Shown: positions 25,575 to 33,879, numbered from the stretch's first letter. The stretch: DNA of 64,000 bases from Blastomussa wellsi (GCA_947652115.1 OX393562.1:12586294-12650293), one strand, 5' to 3'. A program made the numbers and translations. Notes: generated from the sequence alone by a model not told the origin.

Positions 25575-28500
25575 AATTTTTTACGGTCAAACCCCCAGAA
25601 TTCAACAAGAAACATTGGACCCAGAAAAGAATCGTCTTCACGGAAATTTCATGATTTCACAAACAAATTACCGTGAATGGCTCCGCGTCTGGTCGATGAG
25701 ATTCAGAGAAAATGACCCAAACAACAAAGATCTTTACACTTTTGCAAACCTTTATCAAGATAAGTTCATAAATGTGGTGAAAAATGAAATTGTTTCATTG
25801 AAAAACGCGAAAGTGGGTTTCGGAATGAGAGTAAAGTTTTCACGAGAAATTGACGATGGAGAAGGCGGCACGAAAATGGTTGAAAAAGAAGTTTATTTCA
25901 AAAACGACGATCCATATATTTTCTTTCAGAAAGATCTGGAAGACGAAGTAAAGTTTGTAGAGAAATTCGATGAATTTATTGACCAGATCAATGGAGAAAT
26001 CGAGAACTGGTCAGCAGAAGGATCAGGATGGGATTTTGTTGAAGTAATGGTCGCATACGTGAATGTCGCGCGCTTTCAGCCATTGAGCGGGGGAACATGG
26101 TTGCCACTGCCGGCCAAACTTGCGGCCAAGAAAGCAATTGTAAATGTGAAAAACACAGACAACGAATGTTTGAAGTGGGCGCTCAGAGCAGCTTTATACC
26201 CACCAAGAGACGGGAAGAACCCACAAAGGCCAAGCAAATATCCGGTCAACGACGGAATAAATTGGACAGGCATCAATTTTCCAACACCGGTGTCACAGAT
26301 TGAAAAGCTTGAAAAACAAAACGCACATCTGGCAATAAACGTCTTTGGCTGGGAAAAAAACTGCGTGATATTTCACCATGTGAGTGAGAAAAACTTGCCA
26401 CGAATTAATTTGATTCTGATTGAGTCAGGAGAAATTCAACATTACTGTTTTGTCAAAAGGGTGAGCGCTTTGTTGTTTGATCAGACAAAAAGATGCTGCA
26501 AAAAGCACTACTGCATGATGTGCCTGACAGGTTACACAAGAGCGGATTTGCTTGCAGAGCATGAAAAATATTGCAACGGCTTGGAGGGCAGACCCACAAG
26601 GATTGACACGCCGGAAGAAGGAAAAAACAAGCTTTCATTCCAGAATTTCCACAAACAGATGAAGGCCCCGTTCGTGATTTATGCTGATTTTGAGGCACTT
26701 GTGAAAAAAATCTCGACATGCGAGCGAGGGCCAGAGAGCAAAGAAAAAAGTTTCACAGAAAAAACTGAATGGCACGAAGCGTGCGGGTACGCCTGGATGA
26801 GTGTTAGAAGTGATGGAAAAATCATGAACACAAAAGTCTGGAGGGGAAAAAATGCGGTGGGGAACTTTCTGAACGACATCGTGCAAGAGGAAGAAAAATT
26901 GAGAGAAAGTGTGGAAGAACCAAAACCGGTTGCGATGTCACCAAAAGATTGGGAAAATTTCAAAAGCGCAACAGAATGCCATATATGCAACAAAAGTTTG
27001 ATGAAAGAAAATTTCCTCGACTCATTGCCAGCATGGAACAAAAACAAAGACGAATATTTGGGGCAGGTTCACAAAAAATGTTTCTGGTTTGCGCAAAAGA
27101 AGCTGGATTTCATTTGCATGAAAAAGTTGGCAAAAGAACAAAAAGAAGCGGCGGAAAAACAAGAAAAATGCCGATTTTGTGAAAAACAGTTGATCCAACC
27201 AGTTTTCAGAGACGCTGTAAAAGACCACTGCCACGTGACAGGCAAGTTCCGCGGAGCCGCGCACAACGAGTGCAATTTCAAACTGAAGTTGAAGCCCAAA
27301 ACATTCCCAATTCCAGTGGTATTTCACAATCTGAGAGGTTATGATGCGCACCACTTGATGCAAGCGATAGCGCAGCAAGAAAAAGAAGTGAAATGCATCG
27401 CCAACAACATGGAAAAGTACATCACATTTTCCATGGGTGGTTTGCATTTCATTGACAGCTTGAATTTTCTGCAGGGGAGCCTCGATTCACTTGTGAAAGC
27501 AACACCCAAAGAGGCATTGAAAAACACAGCAAAAATCGCAAAAGGAAGCGATCTTTTGTTTCAAAAAGGGATCTATCCGTATGAGTACACGGACACATGG
27601 GAGAGGTTCGACGAGACAAAACTGCCGGAAAAAGACAAGTTTTACAGCAAACTGAATGACGAAGGAATTTCAGATGCTGAATATGCGCACGCACAGAAAG
27701 TCTGGGAAACATTTGAGTGCAAAAATCTTGGAGATTATCATGATCTCTATGTGAAAACGGATGTCGCCCTGCTGGCGGATGTTTTTGAAAACTTCAGGGA
27801 CTTATGTCAAAAGCAGTATGGGCTTGATCCGGCGCATTATTTCACATCACCAGGATTGAGCTGGGACGCGCTCTTGAAAATGACAGGCGTCGAGCTGGAG
27901 CTTTTCACAGACATCGACATGCATTTGTTTGTGGAAAGGGGGATGCGCGGCGGGATTTCAATGGCCAGTAAGAGGCACGCCAAAGCCAACAACCCAATGT
28001 GTGAAGGCTTCGATGAAAGCAAACCGAAAAGTTGGATCATGTATCTCGATGCAAACAACCTTTACGGCTGGGCCATGTGCAAGCCCCTGCCATTGAGGAA
28101 TTTCAAATGGAAACGTGTCATGCCGACTGAAGAAGAAATCCAAAATAAAAAAGAGGGTGCAAAAACTGGTTGGATACTTGAGGTTGACCTTGAATATCCG
28201 GCGGAACTGCATGAAGAGCACAACAGCTATCCGCTTGCACCGGAAAAAAAGGCGGTAAAAAAAGAGGACATGTCGGACTATCAAAATCGTCTGATGGAAA
28301 AGCTTGATCTGAAACCACCCAAAGACAAGAAGCTGCTGCTGACGCTTGAAGACAAAAACAATTACGTTTTGCATTACAGGAACCTCCAGTTTTATCTGAA
28401 ACAGGGCATGAAATTGAAAAAAGTCCACAAGGTGCTCGAGTTCGATCAAGAGCGCTGGATGGAGCCGTACATCATGATGAACACAGAGTTCCGAAAAGAA

Positions 28501-29412
28501 GCAAAAAGCGACTTTGAAAAGAACTTCTACAAGCTGATGAACAACTCGGTGTTCGGGAAAACGATGGAGAACCTGCGGAAGCGCACGGACATCAAAATCG
28601 TACGCGGTGATGAAGAAAACAAAATCAGAAAACTGGTTGCCAGCCCCCTGTTCTCAAGGTTTGTTGAATTCACAAATGATATGGCGGGCGTTCACATGCA
28701 CAAAGGGAAAATTCTGCTGAACAAACCGGTGTACACGGGCATGACGATCCTGGACAACAGCAAAATATTGATGTACGACTTTTTCTACAACCACCTGAAA
28801 AAGCAGTACGGACCAAAATGTGAACTTTTGTACACAGACACGGACAGCCTTCTGCTCGAGATCGAAACAGAAGACGTGTACAAAGACGTTGCACGAAACA
28901 AATCATTGTATGACTTGAGTGATTACCCGAAGGAGCACCCGCTGCACTCAAACGTCAACAAAAAGGTCCTGGGCAAAATGAAAGATGAATGCGCGGGGGT
29001 GCCAATTGACGAAGTCATCTGTCTCAGGTCAAAAATGTATTCCATCCTCCGAGGGGACGAAAAAAATATAAAAAAGGCAAAGGGGGTGAAAAAGTGCGTC
29101 GTCAAGAAAAAAATCAAGCACGAGCATTACCGCGAAATGATTTTTGGCGAGAAGAAACAGATGAGACACGGCATGAACATTCTGCGGAGCGAAGGGCATG
29201 AAATCTGGGGCATGCACGTGAACAAGATTTCACTGTGCGCGTTTGATTCAAAACGCTGGATTGCGGAAGACGGGATCCACACAAAAGCATATGGGAAAAA
29301 AGAGTGTTGTGGGGTGTGGGGTGAAACCTCACTCACAGAAGAAGAATTTGCAGAACTGTTGGACACGGAAGTGATCACAGCGCTCGGGGAGTGGTTGGAA
29401 GAACAGTTTTAA
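25540..29412 (+). CDS. Protein-primed family-B DNA polymerase (Polinton PolB)
   Basis: 1290 residues from the ATG at 25540; the frame stays open upstream to 25516, but only via GTG. It would replicate the linear element from protein-primed ends. Order seen: N-terminal Maverick-type region with NTDNECLKWALRAAL; Cys/His knuckle (about 317-344); exonuclease motif I YADFEALV (about 380); a zinc and HNH/endonuclease VII-like insert with CRFC and DHCHVTGKFRG (about 480-583); exonuclease II FHNLRGYDAHHLM (about 597); exonuclease III region DVALLADVFENF (about 740); polymerase motif A LDANNLYGWAM (about 835); motif B NNSVFGKTMEN (about 1003); motif C YTDTDSL (about 1098). All catalytic aspartates are present and the frame is intact. 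The first 11 codons lie in the inverted repeat. Confidence 0.95.
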   Translation: MAAADYSNDVLQIFYGQTPRIQQETLDPEKNRLHGNFMISQTNYREWLRVWSMRFRENDPNNKDLYTFANLYQDKFINVVKNEIVSLKNAKVGFGMRVKFSREIDDGEGGTKMVEKEVYFKNDDPYIFFQKDLEDEVKFVEKFDEFIDQINGEIENWSAEGSGWDFVEVMVAYVNVARFQPLSGGTWLPLPAKLAAKKAIVNVKNTDNECLKWALRAALYPPRDGKNPQRPSKYPVNDGINWTGINFPTPVSQIEKLEKQNAHLAINVFGWEKNCVIFHHVSEKNLPRINLILIESGEIQHYCFVKRVSALLFDQTKRCCKKHYCMMCLTGYTRADLLAEHEKYCNGLEGRPTRIDTPEEGKNKLSFQNFHKQMKAPFVIYADFEALVKKISTCERGPESKEKSFTEKTEWHEACGYAWMSVRSDGKIMNTKVWRGKNAVGNFLNDIVQEEEKLRESVEEPKPVAMSPKDWENFKSATECHICNKSLMKENFLDSLPAWNKNKDEYLGQVHKKCFWFAQKKLDFICMKKLAKEQKEAAEKQEKCRFCEKQLIQPVFRDAVKDHCHVTGKFRGAAHNECNFKLKLKPKTFPIPVVFHNLRGYDAHHLMQAIAQQEKEVKCIANNMEKYITFSMGGLHFIDSLNFLQGSLDSLVKATPKEALKNTAKIAKGSDLLFQKGIYPYEYTDTWERFDETKLPEKDKFYSKLNDEGISDAEYAHAQKVWETFECKNLGDYHDLYVKTDVALLADVFENFRDLCQKQYGLDPAHYFTSPGLSWDALLKMTGVELELFTDIDMHLFVERGMRGGISMASKRHAKANNPMCEGFDESKPKSWIMYLDANNLYGWAMCKPLPLRNFKWKRVMPTEEEIQNKKEGAKTGWILEVDLEYPAELHEEHNSYPLAPEKKAVKKEDMSDYQNRLMEKLDLKPPKDKKLLLTLEDKNNYVLHYRNLQFYLKQGMKLKKVHKVLEFDQERWMEPYIMMNTEFRKEAKSDFEKNFYKLMNNSVFGKTMENLRKRTDIKIVRGDEENKIRKLVASPLFSRFVEFTNDMAGVHMHKGKILLNKPVYTGMTILDNSKILMYDFFYNHLKKQYGPKCELLYTDTDSLLLEIETEDVYKDVARNKSLYDLSDYPKEHPLHSNVNKKVLGKMKDECAGVPIDEVICLRSKMYSILRGDEKNIKKAKGVKKCVVKKKIKHEHYREMIFGEKKQMRHGMNILRSEGHEIWGMHVNKISLCAFDSKRWIAEDGIHTKAYGKKECCGVWGETSLTEEEFAELLDTEVITALGEWLEEQF

Positions 29413-29599
29413 CAATCTCGCTCGGGCGCAAACTGCGCAAATAATTCAAAACTCCAGGGTCAAGAAAAATTTCTTCTGGATTTTGAACGGTGTTGTTTCT
29501 GCCAAAAATATCAGAATACTTTTGGTTAACGTCACTTCTTGTCCTTCTTTTCCCAATGGTTGAAGCTTGAATGAGAACACCTTTGCGTCCACGGCCCAT
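29375..29599 (-). CDS. Small basic protein of unknown function
   Basis: 74 residues from the ATG at 29599; a longer frame starts only at TTG. The N-terminus is Arg/Lys-rich (MGRGRKG, GKRRTRSD) and might bind DNA. Its 3' end overlaps the polymerase 3' end by 38 bp on the opposite strand. It lies directly downstream of the integrase gene, 21 bp away. I do not recognise the family; existence is supported by the compact layout. Confidence 0.5.
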   Translation of the reverse strand: MGRGRKGVLIQASTIGKRRTRSDVNQKYSDIFGRNNTVQNPEEIFLDPGVLNYLRSLRPSEIVKTVLPTTPRAL

Positions 29600-29620
29600 T
29601 TTCAAATTTCATTTGTTTGT

Positions 29621-30619
29621 TCAACTGTCCACGCTGGCTGGCGGGAGAACGGTGTTTGGAGGAATAACCAGCAGCTCTTCACGCACAAAGCCGCGCTTGG
29701 GTCCATCATGCAAATAGTACAGAAAGGGCTGATCCGGTTTTTGTAAAACCTTTTCAATGGTGAAAACTTTCAAAGACCAAACCGGATCCGTGGCTCTTTT
29801 TTCCCCCCCTTCAAGCTCACCAGGTTCGTAAAGATGGCGAACCTGAACAAGATATGGCAGGATTTTTTCATCCTTCCCAACAGGTCTGTGATAAGCAGTC
29901 GAAGGTTTCGAAAAAACAGATTTCTCTTTGATTGCAACAGCGGGTTTCTTTCCGATGAGGCTGGTCACCTCGTTGTTCAAAGCCGAAACAACTTCAGGAA
30001 GTCTTTTCACCCATGCCCTGGACCGCTGGCCCTCAGGCATCCGCATTTCCACGGCATACTGGTGACCGAACAGGCGTTCGGCAAGGGTGCGGTTGAAACG
30101 TTCAACAATGGCCTGATCGCGGTGAATGTTGACGCGCCCGCGCCGGATGAAAGTTTTGTGATTTTCCATGACTTTCGTCACAGCGCCCATGAATTCGCGC
30201 CCAGGGTCAACTTGCAACATTTCAGGCCATTTCAAAGGGCCGCGCTTGTAAATTTTCTGGAAAGCCTGGGCAACCTCATCAGAATTTTTCGAGGTCAAGG
30301 GTTCGGACTCTTTGAAACGGCTGGCCACGTCGACAACGTTCAGCGCGTATTTCCAGACTTTGCGACCGCGAGGCAGTTTATCGTGAGGCAAAAAAAGAAG
30401 GTCCGCCTGGTGGACCTTGTTGGGTAAGGACACGTCGAATTTCGGTCGAGGTATATGCTTCGGCGCCGGCAGGAATATCTGCCAGAGGGCTTGCTTGATC
30501 AACCACTTTTTTGCGGTGTCTTCCGGGACTTTTGCAGCCGCGGCCAGTTTTTTGATGGCGGCAATGCCTTTCCAATAACCGCCAGGGCTGTAGTATATCT
30601 TCGCGAGTTTGGTGTCCAT
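29621..30619 (-). CDS. Retroviral-type (RVE) integrase of Polinton
   Basis: 332 residues. An N-terminal helical region typical of Polinton integrases (YYSPGGYWKGI, KKWLIKQ, IPRPKF) precedes the RNase-H-like core. Catalytic acidic residues are D73 (HQADLLFLP), D138 (QVDPGREF) and E173 (AIVERFNRTL), a DD-34-E spacing. A C-terminal SH3/chromodomain-like tail follows (about 245-320). The enzyme would join element ends to target DNA, giving the 6-bp duplication seen. The start is ATG at 30619, inside a duplicated 30-bp leader. The frame is intact. Confidence 0.93.
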   Translation of the reverse strand: MDTKLAKIYYSPGGYWKGIAAIKKLAAAAKVPEDTAKKWLIKQALWQIFLPAPKHIPRPKFDVSLPNKVHQADLLFLPHDKLPRGRKVWKYALNVVDVASRFKESEPLTSKNSDEVAQAFQKIYKRGPLKWPEMLQVDPGREFMGAVTKVMENHKTFIRRGRVNIHRDQAIVERFNRTLAERLFGHQYAVEMRMPEGQRSRAWVKRLPEVVSALNNEVTSLIGKKPAVAIKEKSVFSKPSTAYHRPVGKDEKILPYLVQVRHLYEPGELEGGEKRATDPVWSLKVFTIEKVLQKPDQPFLYYLHDGPKRGFVREELLVIPPNTVLPPASVDS

Positions 30620-30645
30620 ATAAACGAGGTGAAAAAAAGTTTAAA
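30616..30645 (-). promoter_or_regulatory. Duplicated start-proximal promoter element, integrase copy
   Basis: A 30-bp sequence with a T-rich run (CTTTTTTTCACCTC) and TTTATATGG ends in the integrase ATG. It is identical but for one base to 30788-30817, in front of the zinc-ribbon gene. The position suggests a core late promoter with a very short leader. Confidence 0.55.
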
Positions 30646-30647
30646 TG

Positions 30648-30791
30648 TTAGCAGATGAATCTTGTTTTGGTTTTCCCGCAAGAGGCGCATTTGACTTTCA
30701 GAAAGGTTTGCCCATTTTTGGTTTTTCCGAGTCTTTCACTCCCACGAACGTTGGGGGTGAACTTCTTCTCATTCACACAGTAGAAATCCAT
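30648..30791 (-). CDS. 47-residue zinc-ribbon-like protein
   Basis: This short frame starts at ATG 30791 and stops at 30648, three bases from the integrase leader repeat. It has YC near the start and a CASCGKTKTRF knuckle at residues 35-45, with a KNGQTFL segment between. This pattern resembles small zinc-ribbon proteins (DUF5679-like) known from Polintons, adintoviruses and large DNA viruses. The first cysteine pair looks incomplete: only Cys5 is present. It lies between the integrase and the 141-residue membrane protein and has the same 30-bp leader as the integrase. Function may be in the core or in transcription; not established. Confidence 0.6.
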   Translation of the reverse strand: MDFYCVNEKKFTPNVRGSERLGKTKNGQTFLKVKCASCGKTKTRFIC

Positions 30792-30817
30792 ATAAAAGAG
30801 GTGAAAAAAAGTTTAAA
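30788..30817 (-). promoter_or_regulatory. Duplicated start-proximal promoter element, zinc-ribbon copy
   Basis: Same 30-bp element as 30616-30645 with one base change. It overlaps the stop codon of the upstream 141-residue gene (30813-30815) and ends in the ATG of the zinc-ribbon gene. Confidence 0.55.
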
Positions 30818-31238
30818 AGAACCGGAGAGCAGCGTAGCCCAAAGCGAGAGCCCCGGCCCCGACAAACATGAGTTCACCATTTTTTTGCTGCTGGCTTGGT
30901 TGATAAAAATCAGAAAATTTGGGCTCTTTGAGAGGAGCCATTTGCTCTTCAGGATGCGCCTGGTTGTAAAGTTTGAAAGCGTAGTCAGTGTTGGTGAAGT
31001 TCTGCTTGGCCTCTGCCTTTATCTGCGCGTTTGTTGCAATCCAGTCGAGAAGTTTGGTGCGGTCGCGCGAATATTTGGCGCACGCAGCTTGATACGCCTC
31101 GAGAGCCCGGTCGTGGCGCTCTTTTTCTTCAAGAGCGGCCTTGTCACTGCCTCCAAAAGCCTTCGCCAGATAATTGCCGCCGATGAAAGCCGCTGCGTTC
31201 AACACAGCCCCGCCAACCATAATTGCGATACTTGCCAT
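30813..31238 (-). CDS. Small membrane protein of Polinton, 141 residues
   Basis: Starts at ATG 31238 (MASIAIMVGG); upstream in-frame codons lead only to TTG. An N-terminal hydrophobic, Ala/Gly-rich segment (about 1-30) is followed by a charged helix (about 35-75), a tyrosine-bearing middle, and a second hydrophobic stretch at the C-terminus (FVGAGALALGYAAL). Similar hydrophobic small proteins sit near the integrase in cnidarian Polintons. A virion membrane-active or scaffold role is possible but not shown. The stop overlaps the next gene's leader. Confidence 0.65.
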   Translation of the reverse strand: MASIAIMVGGAVLNAAAFIGGNYLAKAFGGSDKAALEEKERHDRALEAYQAACAKYSRDRTKLLDWIATNAQIKAEAKQNFTNTDYAFKLYNQAHPEEQMAPLKEPKFSDFYQPSQQQKNGELMFVGAGALALGYAALRFF

Positions 31239-31274
31239 GATTATAAAATCGGCGGAATTTTTCAAATGATTTTC

Positions 31275-31496
31275 TCAAAGTTTGTCGGGTAAGATTTTCT
31301 GGTCCTCCAGGTACTTCTTGAGCCAGATGCTGCCTGCCATCACACCAGTGAACATTGCGAAGTTTTCGACAGATTCTGAAGGGTCATCTGTAAAACTTCT
31401 CCTGAACGCTTTTTTGGCAACCCACCCAATGCCTGCTGTGAGGCCAACGAGAGTCGCGGCATCCAGAACGGTTTTAACGAGCTTGTTGTCAGACAT
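31275..31496 (-). CDS. MSDN-type small membrane protein, copy 1
   Basis: 73 residues starting MSDNKLVKTVLDAATL at ATG 31496. A hydrophobic segment lies at about 10-25 (LVGLTAGIGWVA) and a second at about 45-58 (FTGVMAGSIWL). The first 45 codons and the 50-bp leader are duplicated just upstream (31836-32029) in front of a different tail. Family function is unknown. Confidence 0.6.
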   Translation of the reverse strand: MSDNKLVKTVLDAATLVGLTAGIGWVAKKAFRRSFTDDPSESVENFAMFTGVMAGSIWLKKYLEDQKILPDKL

Positions 31497-31545
31497 GTTT
31501 GGTATGAAAGAAAAAAAATAAAAGTTCAAAAGAAATTTTTTTTGG
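31350..31545. repeat. Tandem gene duplication, copy 1
   Basis: About 195 bp covering the leader and first 45 codons of the MSDN gene matches 31836-32029 with few differences. Identity stops sharply at about 31350, where the protein tails differ. Confidence 0.8.
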
Positions 31546-31560
31546 CAACTTTCATTTTTT

Positions 31561-31610
31561 GATTACAAACATCTCAACTTGTTTTGATTACAAACATCTC
31601 AACTTGTCTT
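31561..31610. repeat. 25-bp tandem repeat, two copies
   Basis: GATTACAAACATCTCAACTTG is repeated at 31561-31585 and 31586-31610. The second copy contains the stop codon of the 131-residue gene, so the repeat may be a replication slippage or a duplicated 3' end. Confidence 0.75.
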
Positions 31611-31983
31611 TCAATTGTTTTTTCGAACATTCAAGCTCATCCATTTCATAATCCCTGAGCCTTTCCAATTCATTCAATTGTTCTATTTTATTTTTTACTG
31701 TCTCCTCTTCCGTGTTTTCCTCTCTCAACATTTTCAATGCTTCTTCCAATTCTCTCCGGATCGTTTTGATTGCTTCTTCATATTTTTTCACAATAATTTC
31801 TGTTGTATTTATAAAATTTTTCAATTCTGTTACACTGAACATTGCTAAGTTTTCGACAGAATCTGAAGGGTCATCTGTAAAAATTATCCTGAACGCTTTT
31901 TTGGCAACCCACTCAATGCCAACAGTGAGGCCAACGAGAGTCGCGGCATCCAGAACGGTTTTAACGAGCTTGTTGTCAGACAT
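31588..31983 (-). CDS. MSDN-type protein with coiled-coil tail, copy 2
   Basis: 131 residues from ATG 31983. Residues 1-45 nearly match copy 1 (MSDNKLVKTVLDAATLVGL). After FSVTELKNF the tail changes to an AT-rich coiled coil of about 80 residues with heptads rich in Glu, Lys and Leu (IRRELEEALKMLREEN, NELERLRDYEMDELE). The second hydrophobic segment of copy 1 is absent. It looks like a chimera made after tandem duplication. Function unknown. Confidence 0.65.
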   Translation of the reverse strand: MSDNKLVKTVLDAATLVGLTVGIEWVAKKAFRIIFTDDPSDSVENLAMFSVTELKNFINTTEIIVKKYEEAIKTIRRELEEALKMLREENTEEETVKNKIEQLNELERLRDYEMDELECSKKQLKDKLRCL

Positions 31984-32029
31984 GTTTGGTATGAAAGAAA
32001 AAATAAAAGTTCAAAAGAAATTTTTTTGG
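31836..32029. repeat. Tandem gene duplication, copy 2
   Basis: Partner of 31350-31545; includes the start codon at 31983 and the upstream leader. The two copies lie about 490 bp apart in direct orientation. Confidence 0.8.
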
Positions 32030-32086
32030 GCACATCTTCATCCATTGCGCGGGTGGAATTATGACGAAACAAAAATTCAAATGAAA

Positions 32087-32575
32087 TTAATCATCCATAT
32101 TCCGAATTCCACGTTTTTTCGGCTTCGGTTTCGGATCCGCATCAACGGGGGCGGGGTGTGGGGCTTGCTCCACAGAAGTTGCCTGGTTCTTTTTGAAAAA
32201 GGCCTTGATGTCTTCACGCTTGACATAAGTTGTGAGAAGCGTGACGCCAATTCCGGCGATTGCGATCAATTGGTTTGTGGTGAGACCGTTTTCTGCAGCA
32301 GGCTTTGGTGCGAGCTCTGTTGTGGTTTCCACCCCCACTGCAGGTGCAGATTGTTTTGCCATTTTCTCTTCATAAGCTTGTTTGTGCGCTGCGCGGGCCT
32401 CCCGAGTTCTTTTTGCAATATCTATGCCAGCAGCCACTCGCTTGGGATTTTTGGGCTTTGTTACCGGCGTTTGTGAAGTTACTTGGCTCGTCTGTGGTGC
32501 CGGCGTTTGTGAAGTTTCTTGACTCGTCTGTGGTGGTGTTTGCTCAACTGGGTTTGCTTGTGCGGTTTCAGCCAT
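32087..32575 (-). CDS. Pro/Thr/Gln-rich single-span membrane protein
   Basis: 162 residues starting at ATG 32575, preceded by TTTTTATACA. The N-terminal 45 residues are low complexity with repeated TSQ and TPV units; a basic helix follows (KRVAAGIDIAKRTREARAAHK), then a hydrophobic span (LIAIAGIGVTLLTTYV, about 103-118) and a basic Pro-rich C-terminus. Not recognised as a named family; the setting between other small virion-type genes suggests a structural role. Confidence 0.6.
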   Translation of the reverse strand: MAETAQANPVEQTPPQTSQETSQTPAPQTSQVTSQTPVTKPKNPKRVAAGIDIAKRTREARAAHKQAYEEKMAKQSAPAVGVETTTELAPKPAAENGLTTNQLIAIAGIGVTLLTTYVKREDIKAFFKKNQATSVEQAPHPAPVDADPKPKPKKRGIRNMDD

Positions 32576-32643
32576 TGTATAAAAACAAAATTAATATTCA
32601 ATTCTGAATATTACTTTGCAACACCTGTGTAATGCCCAGCAAC

Positions 32644-33222
32644 TTATTCATTAGTTGGTGTGTCAACCTCAGGGGCAATGTGCACAGGCTGTCCGTCCCA
32701 AACTTTTGGATCCCCGGGGGGGCCTCCGCTGAAATCAATGTGTTTTGTTGTGATCAGCACTGCGTTGGCCAGAGCGAGAAAACGGCCGCAAGACAAAGCG
32801 GCGCTGCCGGCCAGGTTGGAGAGCTCATTGCTGATGATCCAGTCGTTTCTCAGATCTTTTTGCAGAGCATTGATGTCGTCGATGTCGACGGCCATTCCGA
32901 CCGCTTTGGTTGTAAGAAAAATGATGCTGTCGATCAAGCTGTCCGTTGTTTTTGAGCCCACATAAGCCTGGTAGCGTTTGGTGTATTTCTCGACATCTTT
33001 GTCAGAGAGGCGTTTCACTTGCTCGTGTGAAAGCTGCTCCCCGATGGCTTCTTTTGATTTTCCTGTTGACACAAGCCGGGCCAACTGCTCGCGCATCGCG
33101 GGGATATCAGGCTGCGTTGAAACAACAGCGGGGACAATGCCGGCGGGCGCGCTCGCTGCCTCAGCTTCAAGCAAGTACAAGCCCGACAAGTCCAAGTCAT
33201 CGAGTTTTGATAAGTCCGCCAT
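32644..33222 (-). CDS. Polinton protein of unknown function, 192 residues
   Basis: Starts at ATG 33222, preceded by AAATATAAA. An acidic start (MADLSKLDDLDLSGLYL) is followed by a largely alpha-helical body with YTKRYQAYVGSKTTDSLID and an Ala/Leu-rich helix near 145-160 (SAALSCGRFLALANA). It lies directly upstream of the small membrane genes and downstream of the ATPase. Homologues recur in cnidarian Polintons in the same position, as far as I recall; role not known. It does not show the His-Asp-Cys pattern of the adenovirus-type protease. Confidence 0.65.
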   Translation of the reverse strand: MADLSKLDDLDLSGLYLLEAEAASAPAGIVPAVVSTQPDIPAMREQLARLVSTGKSKEAIGEQLSHEQVKRLSDKDVEKYTKRYQAYVGSKTTDSLIDSIIFLTTKAVGMAVDIDDINALQKDLRNDWIISNELSNLAGSAALSCGRFLALANAVLITTKHIDFSGGPPGDPKVWDGQPVHIAPEVDTPTNE

Positions 33223-33239
33223 TTTATATTTGTGAATTT

Positions 33240-33875
33240 TTATTCATTTTTAATTTTTAATTGGGGTGAGGGGTGAGGTGTGTGGAATTTTATTCCGAAC
33301 GGGTACTGAAGTGCGAACACAAGGCAGGAGAACTGTGTTTCTTTCAATTTTGAAATGAGGTCTTTGAATTCATCTTGAGAAAGTTCGCCGGCGAATTCAT
33401 CAAAAACCGCTTTCAATGTCTTCCACGAGGGCGTGTAAAAAAGCACAAGCGCCGCAGCGTTTTCGCGGAAAGAGGCCGTGATGCTGGTCATCTTTTGGGT
33501 TATCACCCACGTGCTGATCCCTGCGTGGCGGCCGCTGAATGCGAGTTCGACCAGCTCGCCTGTGCGCTTTTTCACATCTTTCGAGGCTGCGCAGTCATCG
33601 AGGATAATGAGCGCGTTGGTGCCCTCCAAAAAAAAGTAAACATACTTCAAAAATTTTTCAACTTCATGCTGTACGCAAACCACGACATAAAAACGCGGGT
33701 CTTTCTCAGCGAAACGATGAAAAGTCATGTTGTGTTTGAATGTCGGGCAGATGAGCGCAATGTAGTCAAACTTACCGCGGAAAGGGCCGCGGAGCTGATC
33801 CACCACAAACTTTGTTTTGCCTGAATTCGTTGGCCCCACGACGAGAGCGTTAAACGGTATGTTGCCTGTGTCCAT
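33240..33875 (-). CDS. FtsK/HerA (A32-like) DNA packaging ATPase
   Basis: About 211 residues from ATG 33875; an upstream in-frame ATG at 33893 would add six residues but overlaps the capsid gene's stop by 14 nt. Walker A is GPTNSGKT near the N-terminus, and Walker B is ALIILDDC about 70 residues later. A following helix with VITQK resembles the sensor region of A32-type ATPases. It would pump element DNA into capsids. It sits immediately downstream of the major capsid gene, the usual pairing in Polintons. AATAAA directly precedes the chosen ATG. Confidence 0.9.
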   Translation of the reverse strand: MDTGNIPFNALVVGPTNSGKTKFVVDQLRGPFRGKFDYIALICPTFKHNMTFHRFAEKDPRFYVVVCVQHEVEKFLKYVYFFLEGTNALIILDDCAASKDVKKRTGELVELAFSGRHAGISTWVITQKMTSITASFRENAAALVLFYTPSWKTLKAVFDEFAGELSQDEFKDLISKLKETQFSCLVFALQYPFGIKFHTPHPSPQLKIKNE

Positions 33876-33879
33876 TTTA

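Noticed and set aside
29834..30427. 197-codon plus-strand frame inside the Polinton
   Set aside because: Shadow of the integrase gene on the other strand; no features of its own.
30645..31292. 215-codon plus-strand frame inside the Polinton
   Set aside because: Antisense to the membrane-protein and zinc-ribbon genes; no independent signal.
31712..32476. 254-codon plus-strand frame inside the Polinton
   Set aside because: Covers three minus-strand genes that have better starts and composition; Cys/Phe-rich as expected of a shadow.
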